The position numbers were made by a program, and so were the translations under genes. From assembly GCF_001715975.1 (NCBI RefSeq), contig NZ_MARB01000003.1, forward strand, positions 1-64,000: 64,000 nucleotides of DNA, in the 5' to 3' direction. This stretch comes from Candidatus Thiodiazotropha endolucinida. Lineage in GTDB: Bacteria; Pseudomonadota; Gammaproteobacteria; Chromatiales; Chromatiaceae. Below, piece after piece: positions 16,686-25,812 of this stretch (position 1 is its first letter; each line of letters opens with the position of its first letter). The notes below the pieces were generated by a model that saw nothing but the letters and a program-made list of their open reading frames with translations, did not search any database and was not told where the DNA came from.

Positions 16686-17870
16686 CTATTCCGCAGCAGC
16701 CATTCCTATTTCTTCATTGCAAATGATATACCGATCCTTACCTTGTCTCTTCGCGTCATCTCTGCGGTTATCAACCAGTTCCAACATGCTGGACCATTCC
16801 TCAATATCATCGGCAGATCTTTCGCAAACCCCGATACTGGCCGTGACCGGACGCCCGTCAGGCAGGGTGCCGAGGCCCTGATTGAGAACTCGTTGCGCAA
16901 TAATCCTTGCCCCCTTGCAATCCGTACCCGGCAAAATCATCATAAATACCTTTTCCCCCCAATGGACCAGCATATCGTTGTGGCGCAGGCCATCGGACAA
17001 TATATCGGCTGCTTCCAGCACGACATGATCATAAGTCGCGTAGTCAAATTCAGCGATGATGTTCTGCACATTATCGAGGTCAACAAGCGCGATACTCAGA
17101 AATTCATTTTGTAATTTAGCCTGCTGAAAGGCCTTTGCCAGACTCTGCACTCCGGACTTTCTGGTCTGCGCACCCGTCACGGGATCGTGATCCGTACGTG
17201 TTATTATTGAGATCATATACTGCAACTGTATCGTGGATGTAAATAAGACAATCCCCAGAATGATTATCAGCAGCCACAAGGTCGGCAATAGCTCCAATGC
17301 CGGTACAGTCGAGTAGTAACTCCAACCTGTCACAGTCAACATGGCTATCAGCAGCGCCAATACCGCACACTCCAGGAGTGTCAGAGGAAACAAACCCAAC
17401 AGGCCGACTGCGATGTAGGGCAAAAGTGTATATAGCGCCAGCGGAAGATGATAAACACTTTCTGGTGGAACCATCGCCAGATAGTGAGCAGAGGCGAAGA
17501 ATGTCAGCGGCAGATTGATCAGCATACCCGCCAGCAGGAGCAGACTCGTTTTAAGCGTGGCCTGTTCTGTACGATAACGTGCCAGATAGACAAAATGTGC
17601 AGTCGACAACAACCTGATCACCACAATCGGCCAAAACAGATTTAATGGCAGAAGCAGAAAATCGATGACCAGCCAGAGGGGAATCAAGATTGATAACAGT
17701 GAAGCGATAAAGCGTATTCGTTCAAGCAACAGTTCAGCGCGATGCTTGCGCATATACGCCGGATGCTCATCCGAGGAAATGAGTTTATCCAGTTCACCTA
17801 TCGAGTAGATGCGGGAGTTATCACCGAGATGTTGAATAAATGATCTGAATACCGACATGGTCTGTTCCAT
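16686..17870 (-). CDS. Membrane GGDEF protein with degenerate active site
   Basis: About 394 residues. Five to six membrane spans occupy residues 45-215, followed by a GGDEF domain (residues 225-385; DHDPVTGAQTRKSG start, IALVDLDNVQNII in the metal-binding strand). The signature loop is VHWGEKVFMMILPG: GG[DE]EF has become WGEKVF, which removes the second Gly and the second acidic residue. Diguanylate cyclase activity is therefore unlikely; a scaffold, c-di-GMP-sensing or regulatory role fits better. The I-site RxxD is not obvious. The ATG at 17870 is chosen; TTG at 17888 and ATG at 17858 are alternatives. It stands alone, with its promoter in the 300-base gap to its right, where I see no other feature. 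Confidence 0.8.
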   Translation of the reverse strand: MEQTMSVFRSFIQHLGDNSRIYSIGELDKLISSDEHPAYMRKHRAELLLERIRFIASLLSILIPLWLVIDFLLLPLNLFWPIVVIRLLSTAHFVYLARYRTEQATLKTSLLLLAGMLINLPLTFFASAHYLAMVPPESVYHLPLALYTLLPYIAVGLLGLFPLTLLECAVLALLIAMLTVTGWSYYSTVPALELLPTLWLLIIILGIVLFTSTIQLQYMISIITRTDHDPVTGAQTRKSGVQSLAKAFQQAKLQNEFLSIALVDLDNVQNIIAEFDYATYDHVVLEAADILSDGLRHNDMLVHWGEKVFMMILPGTDCKGARIIAQRVLNQGLGTLPDGRPVTASIGVCERSADDIEEWSSMLELVDNRRDDAKRQGKDRYIICNEEIGMAAAE

Positions 17871-18177
17871 TGGGTCAGGGGACCCCAATCTTATTTATTT
17901 TAAAGACATATATAAAGGGTGCATTTACAACAGGCACCGTTCAAAAAGCTAAACATCAACAATTTTTATAGACAAATACCAAAGCCTGTCAATATTGGCT
18001 TGCCTGACGCTGTCGTGATCGAAAGATGTTGATCAATGCATGAGCGGTATCCTGGCATAACCTAAAAGTCACTCACAAAAAATGACAGCAGACACCTCTT
18101 ATCGAAGCATCTGCCGCCAAGCTCTGGCAAAACATTGATACAGTGAAAAAGTATAGGCTAATGGCTCCGAAAAGACC

Positions 18178-19632
18178 TTATCGCTCCAATTCAATCTCTT
18201 CGACGGAAGCATCCCCGTCCCGGTCCTTTATCTTGGCCCTTTCGCCGATATTCAACTGACTGAAAAATGAGTCAGCGTCTGTCAGATCATCATCCAGCTT
18301 GTATTCCGTAGCTTCATACACAGTGAATACAGCGCCGACCAGGGTAACAGAAACCTGGCTGCTGAAAGCATCGATCGGTGCCTCTACTTTTGTCGCGGAC
18401 GACTCATCCTCCCGCTCTATACTGATGGCAATATACTGATCACCCATGCGCTTAAGCTCCACCTCAACATAATCTCCATCCATCAACTCATTGAGATTAA
18501 AGCTACCATCGTCATCCTGATCAAAATCGGAACTATCCTCAAACAGTGTCGAGTTATCGGTCACAATATCCAAACCCTGACTGTTACCCAGGTCCAGGGT
18601 AACCGTACCATTCTTCGCATCGACGCTTTGAACACCGCTCACCCGAGCTTTAATTTCAATCTCGCCGTCTTCAGCCTCTATCTTTTCAGTGATCAAGATG
18701 TCGCCCTGCATATAACCTTCGACTTCCACCTCCATCCCTGCATCGAGGTTACCTTCGAGTGTATCGGGTTCATAGCGTGTATCCGGGGAAATATCGATCT
18801 GGACACCATTCACTGAAAATCCACCAATTCCGTCGTCTGAAAGAATCCCGCGCAGTGAAACCTCCTCGTCATCATCATCGAGAAGATCGCTGTCATCGCT
18901 CTCGATGCGAACAACCTCAGTAGAACCCCCGCTGCTGTCAAGCTTCAGCTCAACAAACAGGCCGAGAGGATCTGCGGGTATATCCAAATCGACAGTTGAA
19001 CTGATGGGATACGGCCCGGCTACCACTCCGTTCTGCAATACCAGCGTGATCTCGCTGCCGTCATAACTGGTAACCGTTCCCTTTATCTCATAATCGCTAT
19101 CATTATCGTTCTGCAGTTCAAGCCGAGATGCGACAATCTGACTGCCATCGAAAAATCCACTGACTTCGATCTCTTGTCCCTCAGCAAGGCCTTCAAACGA
19201 TGCCCCGTCATCGAACACAGTACTGCCGGCATCCACCATGACAGCCATCCTTAAGATGGTAAAAGTGGCCATTTCTCTGTTTTTCACAAGAGATCCGCTA
19301 TCTATCGGGCCCTCCAGGTCATCGTCATAGGTAATGACATTGGCGACACCCGTCATATCATCCCGATTTACTGATCCTTCCACCCGCACCTTCATTCCCA
19401 CCGCCAGCGATGAATCGTCATAGCCCTGTTCGTCGTCGACCCGATATTGGGTATGTGAAGTATCGAACCTGATGCCATTGACATAAACACTGCCAAACCC
19501 GTCGATCCTGCCAACGGTGATGAAATCACCGCCGCTGCTGGTAGCGCTGTCACCGCTCCCACCACCACCACAGGCCCCAAGCAAAGCGACAAGAAAGGTG
19601 GAAGAAAGCAATACTGATTTAGACTGGATCAT
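18178..19632 (-). CDS. DUF5666 repeat lipoprotein
   Basis: About 484 residues. A lipoprotein signal peptide ends VALLGAC, followed by a GGGGSGDS linker. The remainder is made of four to five tandem beta-rich modules, each with the pattern GxIxGFGSVYVNGIRFDT or GxVxxxDGSEITL and VEVEGxxDG; this is the DUF5666 repeat. The protein is very acidic with many DDDDE runs, which suggests calcium binding. It should be a periplasmic or outer-membrane-anchored protein; its function is unknown. The ATG at 19632 has GGAGG nine bases upstream, better than the GTG/ATG eight codons earlier. Confidence 0.82.
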   Translation of the reverse strand: MIQSKSVLLSSTFLVALLGACGGGGSGDSATSSGGDFITVGRIDGFGSVYVNGIRFDTSHTQYRVDDEQGYDDSSLAVGMKVRVEGSVNRDDMTGVANVITYDDDLEGPIDSGSLVKNREMATFTILRMAVMVDAGSTVFDDGASFEGLAEGQEIEVSGFFDGSQIVASRLELQNDNDSDYEIKGTVTSYDGSEITLVLQNGVVAGPYPISSTVDLDIPADPLGLFVELKLDSSGGSTEVVRIESDDSDLLDDDDEEVSLRGILSDDGIGGFSVNGVQIDISPDTRYEPDTLEGNLDAGMEVEVEGYMQGDILITEKIEAEDGEIEIKARVSGVQSVDAKNGTVTLDLGNSQGLDIVTDNSTLFEDSSDFDQDDDGSFNLNELMDGDYVEVELKRMGDQYIAISIEREDESSATKVEAPIDAFSSQVSVTLVGAVFTVYEATEYKLDDDLTDADSFFSQLNIGERAKIKDRDGDASVEEIELER

Positions 19633-20064
19633 TAGCACATCCTCCGCTACACACATTCCTTGGCAAAGGCGTTGTATATAGTTGTATGTGAAAAATATTG
19701 GGAATTATTTCCCATTTGCATATGAAGTATATGATGAATCCAGAATTGTTCAAGTGGATTTTTATTAATATTTGATTAAGGCACCTACCATGGATAAATT
19801 CTTTAACACTCTGAATATAAAAAATTATTTATGATTTTCACCCATACCGGCACAACATGGATGACAGCAATGTAGGGAAGGTGATTCCCGCTTGACAGCC
19901 GATGATCTGTGCCAAATCGATGTCCTTCCGTGGTGGCAACACCGCCACCAGCCCAAATCTCACTCATTGACACCTGTGTAATAGAGAGTGGGAGCGATCA
20001 ACAGCCTCGATACGGGGCAGTTCTCATACCTCATATCGGACCTTTGTAAATGCATGGAAACAAC

Positions 20065-20360
20065 TAGGGCCTGTTAACACTAATCCAATACACCCTGCTG
20101 GGGCTGTTTTTGTGCCCAGCAAGGCAGAATGAGCGAGGTGTAGTTATGCTACATGAGCGAATGATAACGCCGCTGGGCGCAAAAACAGCCCCAGCCCTTC
20201 GGGTTGCGCCTGAAAAAGCGCCACTCGACGTTGCTCGTCGCTCATTTGGAATAACCAAACCTCTCTCCTCGCGCCCCGAAGGAAGTGCCCTTGGGGTGCG
20301 CCTTGATTGGCGCTTTTTCAGGCACAACAGGGTGTATTGGATTAGTGTTAACAGGCCCTA
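20065..20360. repeat. MITE-like inverted-repeat element, copy B
   Basis: A 296-bp element with perfect terminal inverted repeats of about 25 bp (TAGGGCCTGTTAACACTAA start, mirrored at 20336-20360). It is the reverse complement of copy A at 2389-2619 across nearly the whole length, plus an insert of about 65 bases (roughly 20210-20275) between the GTTGCGC and CCCGAAGG blocks. The flanking gap 19633-20064 has no gene that I recognise. Confidence 0.87.
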
Positions 20361-20451
20361 CATGAACACTCAAACAGCAACGCGACTCAATCTATGACAG
20401 CCGAAAATTTCGAACACAAACTGTTGTGCGGGATCGTCTATAATCGTATGC

Positions 20452-20859
20452 ATGGAACCGCTTGACACTGGAAAAGTCTCCCTCTGTATAGAAGATGGTC
20501 GCTATCTGCATGCTGTCATCTATACGAATGGAGAACTGGCAGAACAGGATATCAAACCCGTCACTGACTATTTGGACAGGTTCACTCTTCCGCTTCCCAC
20601 ACTCATCGTTAGAAAGGGGCGCTACGCTATCTCAATTCCTGTGCAGATAGCCATGCTTCAGCAGACGAAAAGACGCTTGAAGGCAGTTGCCTTCTTAGAA
20701 CGGGATCACAAGGATGTAATCATGACGCGCATTGCAGCCAATACCTATTTCAAGGATATCCCGGTAAAGTCCTTCTATGACGAGGAGGAGGCGGTCAACT
20801 GGCTGTCGCAACACTTTTATCAGACCCCATTACTGAGCGACGCGCAAAACAGCGCATAG
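20452..20859 (+). CDS. STAS/SpoIIAA-like domain protein
   Basis: A 135-residue soluble protein with alternating beta strands and helices: residues 8-30 (VSLCIEDGRYLHAVIYTN), LPTLIVRKGRYAISIPVQIAML, LKAVAFLERDHKDVIMTRIAANTYFKDIPVKSFYDEEEAVNWL. The last stretch, an aromatic and acidic segment followed by EEAxxWL, is typical of small SpoIIAA-like/STAS-like proteins found as free proteins in marine gammaproteobacteria. No catalytic motif. It precedes a convergent Lrp-family gene by 26 bases. Function unknown. Confidence 0.5.
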   Translation: MEPLDTGKVSLCIEDGRYLHAVIYTNGELAEQDIKPVTDYLDRFTLPLPTLIVRKGRYAISIPVQIAMLQQTKRRLKAVAFLERDHKDVIMTRIAANTYFKDIPVKSFYDEEEAVNWLSQHFYQTPLLSDAQNSA

Positions 20860-20885
20860 ACGCAACATTAAGTTGTGGGACTCAC

Positions 20886-21347
20886 TCAAACCGGCAACGC
20901 CCTTTTGTCCACTACCTTGCGCATGACAAAACTGGAGTGGACACCCGTTACCCCCTCGATACGTGTGATCTTATTCAATAAAAGGGCCTGATAGGCCTCC
21001 ATATCCCGCACTACCACCTTGACTTGATAGTCCGCATCTTGGCCTGTGATCAGCAGACACTCCAGAACCTCCGGCAGGTTTTTGATCTTATGTTCGAAAT
21101 TTTCAAAACGCTCAGGGGTATGGCGATCCATGGCGATGTGTATCAGCGCCATCAGGTTGAGATCCAATTTCCCAGCATCCAGTTGGGCCCTATATCCGGT
21201 GATGATGCCGGACTCCTCCAACGCGCGTACCCGACGCAGGCAGGGCGAGGGAGAGAGACCGATCCGTTCGGCCAGGTCCTGATTACTGATACGTCCATCC
21301 CGCTGCAGCTCATCAAGTATGTGTCGATCATAGCGGTCCAGATTCAT
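20886..21347 (-). CDS. Lrp/AsnC-family transcriptional regulator
   Basis: A 153-residue regulator: an N-terminal helix-turn-helix (DRHILDELQRDGRISNQDLAERIGLSPSPCLRRVRALEESGII) and a C-terminal RAM/ACT ligand domain (CLLITGQDADYQVKVVVRDMEAYQALLLNKI). Lrp proteins bind leucine or other amino acids and act as octamers. It diverges from leuA across a shared 330-base AT-rich region, so control of leuA is a reasonable inference. The ATG at 21347 is preferred to a TTG one codon earlier. Confidence 0.9.
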   Translation of the reverse strand: MNLDRYDRHILDELQRDGRISNQDLAERIGLSPSPCLRRVRALEESGIITGYRAQLDAGKLDLNLMALIHIAMDRHTPERFENFEHKIKNLPEVLECLLITGQDADYQVKVVVRDMEAYQALLLNKITRIEGVTGVHSSFVMRKVVDKRALPV

Positions 21348-21679
21348 CAAGTTGCCCTATCGCTAAAGATATTGCTAATTAATTGCGTGATTTTACTTAT
21401 TTTAGCTATTTTTATATTTATTTTGCAAATATTAGAGTATATTTCGCAATCTCTTGCCGGTCATTCTGCACTAATCTTTCACCATCGGCCACAAGCCGTA
21501 CTCATAAGATCCGGAATCACAAGTTCCGGGAACAGGGCAATCACCCCATAAGGGTTTTCACAGGGGGGTCCTCATCGCCATTTAAAGACCAAGGATTTGG
21601 TTATGGCCGGTGGTGGCATCCCGGTTGCCAGGAAAAGCTCAGATAGTCAGCCAACAAAACCTGCTGCAGGAGATTCACC
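21348..21679. promoter_or_regulatory. Divergent lrp-type / leuA control region
   Basis: The left part (21370-21450) is strongly AT-rich with several TATTTT and TTAGCTATTTT tracts, consistent with promoters and an Lrp-type binding region. A six-base perfect hairpin (CCGGAA at 21511-21516, TTCCGG at 21524-21529) lies in the leuA leader. I find no leucine-codon leader peptide and no T-box. Confidence 0.4.
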
Positions 21680-23368
21680 GTGAACCGCTTTGACCACCGT
21701 AAATACCGTTCCATGCAGGCCGTGCCGATGCACGATCGCCAGTGGCCGAACCATACGATCGATAGTGCTCCGATCTGGGCCAGCGTCGATTTACGCGATG
21801 GCAACCAGGCATTGCTTGAACCCATGAATGTGGTACAAAAACGCCGTATGTGGGCACTCCTGGTGAAGCTCGGTCTGAAGCAGATAGAAGTCGGCTTCCC
21901 CGCCGCCAGCCAAACCGATTATGACTTCGTGCGCTGGCTGATCGAAGAGGATCAGATACCACGCGACGTTACGATCCAGGTTCTGGTGCAAGCCCGTGAA
22001 ACGTTGATCCGCAAGACTTTCGAGTCCTTGAAGGGCGTGCACCGGGCAATTGTACATGTCTACAATTCCACCTCCACGGTGCAGCGTGAGAGGGTTTTCA
22101 ACCGTAATCGCGACGGTATCATGAAAATCGCTGTTGATGGCGCAGAAATGTTGCAAAGGGAGGCCGCCAACCACCCTGAAACCGAATGGGTTTTTCAATA
22201 TTCACCGGAGAGTTTTTCCAATACCGAATGGGATTACGCCGTTGCGGTCTGCGCGGCGGTCCTCGATGTCTGGCGGCCCACACCGGAAGATCCCTGTATT
22301 ATCAACCTGCCCGCCACGGTAGAGAGCAGCACCCCAAATCTGTTTGCAGACCAGGTTGAATATTTCTGCCGACATCTGCAGAACCGGGAATCGGTAATCG
22401 TCTCTGTTCACACCCATAATGATCGTGGATGCGCGATAGCCGCCGCAGAACTCGCCCTGCTTGCCGGCGCCGATCGTGTCGAGGGCACATTGATGGGCAA
22501 TGGTGAACGAACCGGCAACATGGACCTTATTACGATGGGCATGAATCTCTATAGTCAGGGTATTGACCCGGAGATCGATCTCTCCCGACCTGACGAGATC
22601 ATTCAGATCTATGCTCAGTGCACCGGTCTGCCGGTGCACCCACGGCATCCCTGGGTGGGGGAATTGGTGTATACCGCCTTCTCCGGTTCCCATCAGGATG
22701 CTATTCGTAAATGTCTGCATCGCCAGCAACCGGACGAGCCATGGCAGGTCGCCTATCTGCCGATCGATCCACAGGATATCGGCCGGGATTATCAGGCGGT
22801 AATCAGGGTCAACAGCCAGTCGGGCAAGGGAGGGGTGGCCTACGTCCTGGAACGGGATTACGCTCTGATGCTGCCGCGCTGGATCCAGACAGAATTGTCC
22901 GCCATCGTACAACGGACAAGCGAGTCATGTGAGGGAGAGGTCGACAGCAAAACCATCTTTGAACTCTTTCAGAACCACTTCGTGGCCGACATCCACCCCA
23001 CCAGGCTGGAAGGCTACCGTCTCGACTCCCATCGGGGCAGTGACGTGATCGATGTTAAGCTGTCAGACAAGGATAAACCCAGAACGATTCACGGTCAGGG
23101 TGAGGGGGCAATCTCTGCATTTATGGATGCCTGGACACAAGCCTATCGCACACAGGCGCGAGTTCTCGATTATCATGAACATGCGATCGGTGAGGGTACC
23201 GATGCGGAAGCTGTCGCCTATGTACTGCTTGATATAGATGGCCAAACATTCGCCGGAGCGGCATTTGATCAGGATAGTGTCAGCGCTTCACTTAAATCCC
23301 TTATATCGGCACTGAATCTTTATCAGATCGCGCAGGAGAGTGTGATGAATATGGGCATGACAGGATAG
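21680..23368 (+). CDS. leuA: 2-isopropylmalate synthase (long, type 2)
   Basis: A 562-residue LeuA of the fungal-like/type 2 branch that condenses 2-oxoisovalerate with acetyl-CoA, the first step of leucine synthesis. Visible: the DRE-TIM signature WASVDLRDGNQAL (catalytic Arg, Asp metal ligand), the metal site VSVHTHNDRGCAIAAAELALLAGADRVEGTLMGNGERTGNMDL, and a C-terminal LeuA dimer/allosteric domain (residues 440-555, with EGTDAEAVAYVLLDIDG) for leucine feedback. The start is a GTG with AGGAG eight bases upstream. Divergent from the Lrp-type gene. Confidence 0.95.
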   Translation: MNRFDHRKYRSMQAVPMHDRQWPNHTIDSAPIWASVDLRDGNQALLEPMNVVQKRRMWALLVKLGLKQIEVGFPAASQTDYDFVRWLIEEDQIPRDVTIQVLVQARETLIRKTFESLKGVHRAIVHVYNSTSTVQRERVFNRNRDGIMKIAVDGAEMLQREAANHPETEWVFQYSPESFSNTEWDYAVAVCAAVLDVWRPTPEDPCIINLPATVESSTPNLFADQVEYFCRHLQNRESVIVSVHTHNDRGCAIAAAELALLAGADRVEGTLMGNGERTGNMDLITMGMNLYSQGIDPEIDLSRPDEIIQIYAQCTGLPVHPRHPWVGELVYTAFSGSHQDAIRKCLHRQQPDEPWQVAYLPIDPQDIGRDYQAVIRVNSQSGKGGVAYVLERDYALMLPRWIQTELSAIVQRTSESCEGEVDSKTIFELFQNHFVADIHPTRLEGYRLDSHRGSDVIDVKLSDKDKPRTIHGQGEGAISAFMDAWTQAYRTQARVLDYHEHAIGEGTDAEAVAYVLLDIDGQTFAGAAFDQDSVSASLKSLISALNLYQIAQESVMNMGMTG

Positions 23369-23480
23369 CATTGACCAGACAGCTGCCGAATTGTCGCAAC
23401 CGATACAAAACAGATCCTGATTACTCACAATATTCAACCACTGAATTGGTAACCTGGCGATAGTGAGAGGTATAAGTATG

Positions 23481-23664
23481 CCGCGAATACACGCGAATGA
23501 TTCTTTATATCCGCATATAAATGCGAATAAACGCAAATATATTTATTTGCTGTTCAACATGCCTCAACACAGACTTTAACCCACTTCTCCATACAGGACA
23601 GACAAAAACATAAAATTTGCATCCATTTGCGGACTGATCAAGATTTGCGTCTATTAGCGGCTCG
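23481..23664. repeat. Cluster of degenerate GCGTnnATTnGCGG repeats
   Basis: In the 350-base gap between leuA and the convergent GGDEF-EAL gene are several variants of one motif: TTTGCATCCATTTGCGG at 23616-23632, TTTGCGTCTATTAGCGG at 23644-23660, and inverted versions near 23481-23500 and 23511-23537. A similar pair occurs at 43970-44012. They look like an intergenic repeat family; no coding potential. Confidence 0.5.
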
Positions 23665-23721
23665 CTTTTACGACACTCACCGCGGGTAAGAGATAGAGTG
23701 ACAGTGGATAGCTGAGAATGG

Positions 23722-25812
23722 TCAATCCAGCATCGACAGCTCAAGTAAATGAGGCAGGGGCTGGCCGATATAGAATCCCTGTGAATAGTCGATCCCCATT
23801 TCGCTGACCCGAGCCTGGATCTCTTTTGAGCACACATATTCCGCAACAATCGAAGTGATGCCGATTTTATGTGCGAGCGTGGTGATTGCCTGAATGGCCT
23901 GTGCGGCATGCGGATCCTCCATGATGTTCCGTATCAGCGACCCATCGATTTTCAGCGTGTGAATGTTCAGTTCCAATAGATGGCGCAGGTTTGAATAACC
24001 GCTGCCGAAATCATCGATGGCTATCCTGCATTCGTAGTCTGCCGAGCGTCTGACGAAATCCGCTATCGCTTCGTAGCTTTTGACCTCTTCACTCTCCAGT
24101 ATCTCAAAAGTCAAACGCCGCCCTATATCGGGTGACTGTTCAAGTCGATTGAACAGGAAGTCGGTCACCTCAGGATCAAGTATATCCTCAATCGCAAGAT
24201 TGACCGAAAACTCGAGCTCCGTATCGGTAAATGCCTTAAAGCTCTTTTCGATCATGATCCGCGTCAGATCCGCATTCAGGCGTCCCTCTCTCGCTACCGA
24301 TAGAAACTCATTCGGCAATAGTAGTGCACCATCTTCGGATACGACACGGACCAGGCATTCGTAACGCTCAATGCGATGGTTTGAATTATTCATGATCGGC
24401 ATGAAATAGGGTATGACCAAATCATTATTGATCGCTTCTTTCAACACACGGATAATTCTCAGGTTGTCTCTCATCCTGGCCTTTTGACCCACATCAGGAT
24501 CGTAGGCGAGAAACTTCATCCGGGTACGTTTGATCTGGTTGAGTGTCTGATTGGCCGTTTCCAGCAGTGGGGCGGCTGTTGACAGGCCGGCAGTCACGTT
24601 GATCGGTACCGGATTGCCGTCAAAGGTAAAAAGCGTATATTCCATTGTACCAATCAGTTTACGAGCGAGCATTTGCGGATCATCCGTTCCACCTTCGACA
24701 AGGACACCGAAATCGTCCCCGCCAAGACGGAAAAGTCCATGCTCCGACCGTGCAAGGGCAGACTGTAAAACCGCTGCCATCTGCACAAGAATACTGTCTC
24801 CGGCCTCATGACCGTAAAAGTTATTAATATGTTTGAAGCCGTCGATGTTGATAATGATCAGTGCCTGGTCAGTACCTGTGTCGAGTGAACGCTCAAATGC
24901 GAAACGGTTTTTTAAACCGGTCAGATGGTCGATGGTTGCACCCTGTTCAAGTGCGTTATGTAAACCCGATAGTTCCCTGTGCCGCCTGTCCAGGTTGATC
25001 AAAAAAATGACGATCATGCCCAGAGAACCGATGAATGCAAGGGTGATCAACAGTGACCAAAGATGGACACTCTCTGCCTGCCTTTTACTGATATCGAGAA
25101 ACAATTCACTGGTTTGATGCAGGGCCTTATCAATGGGGATATCGAGAATCCCCATAAAAACCGGTATGTACTGAGCCAGGTATCTGTCGACGATTCGGGC
25201 GTGCGATAGAAACACCCGATTGAATCGTTTTCTGTCCGGATCGGCAAACTCCTTGTCTTGCAGCCTTTGCAGCACCTCATTGAATCCGATCAGCAACTCG
25301 GCATCCATAGCGTTGCTGGCAAGAAACACAAGGGAGGTCGCTTGAGACAGGTCCTCCACGTACGCCTGGTCTTCATTGACGAAGTTCTTTATGTAGCGAT
25401 GCGTCAGTCCCGGCACATGGGAGACCGAGTTCTTGACCAGGGAATTGAGTGTCGTGTATCGGATGATGGCCTGTTCCTTTTGCTCCAACAGCTGGTCGAA
25501 TTTGTCCAACTTTTTCCAGAAAGCTTGGTATTCCGCTGAATCGAGGAACGCCAGGAGGCGTATCTCCCCCCCCAAATTCCTGATCTCCTTTATCAGTCGG
25601 TGCACCTCGTCATAATTGTGATAGAGACGGTAGGCGGTGCTCCAGATCTCTTCGTCAACACGCTTGTTCAGCAGCTCCATCTCCGCCAGATTATGGATGA
25701 GCTGATTATGACCTGACAGCAGCGCATCAGTTCGTGACTTGGAATAAAAAAAGGTCAATCCCGCCAGCAGGGCGAGAATCAGCGCTACATAGATCTTGAA
25801 TTGAAGCCTCAC
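23722..25812 (-). CDS. Membrane GGDEF-EAL protein with helical sensor
   Basis: A 696-residue inner-membrane protein. TM1 at residues 7-23, a helical periplasmic sensor region (residues 25-255) and TM2 near 258-278 precede a GGDEF domain (about 290-445) with an intact RLGGDDF loop, and an EAL domain (about 460-690). In the EAL domain the signature is ECL (YECLVRV), with the metal Glu kept, and the DDFGSGYSNL and DGSLI motifs are intact, so phosphodiesterase activity remains possible. The start is a GTG whose bases overlap the TGA of the upstream di-haem peroxidase gene, so the two are translationally coupled. Coupling to a periplasmic haem enzyme suggests that the sensor responds to redox or peroxide state; this is inference. 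Confidence 0.9.
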   Translation of the reverse strand: MRLQFKIYVALILALLAGLTFFYSKSRTDALLSGHNQLIHNLAEMELLNKRVDEEIWSTAYRLYHNYDEVHRLIKEIRNLGGEIRLLAFLDSAEYQAFWKKLDKFDQLLEQKEQAIIRYTTLNSLVKNSVSHVPGLTHRYIKNFVNEDQAYVEDLSQATSLVFLASNAMDAELLIGFNEVLQRLQDKEFADPDRKRFNRVFLSHARIVDRYLAQYIPVFMGILDIPIDKALHQTSELFLDISKRQAESVHLWSLLITLAFIGSLGMIVIFLINLDRRHRELSGLHNALEQGATIDHLTGLKNRFAFERSLDTGTDQALIIINIDGFKHINNFYGHEAGDSILVQMAAVLQSALARSEHGLFRLGGDDFGVLVEGGTDDPQMLARKLIGTMEYTLFTFDGNPVPINVTAGLSTAAPLLETANQTLNQIKRTRMKFLAYDPDVGQKARMRDNLRIIRVLKEAINNDLVIPYFMPIMNNSNHRIERYECLVRVVSEDGALLLPNEFLSVAREGRLNADLTRIMIEKSFKAFTDTELEFSVNLAIEDILDPEVTDFLFNRLEQSPDIGRRLTFEILESEEVKSYEAIADFVRRSADYECRIAIDDFGSGYSNLRHLLELNIHTLKIDGSLIRNIMEDPHAAQAIQAITTLAHKIGITSIVAEYVCSKEIQARVSEMGIDYSQGFYIGQPLPHLLELSMLD

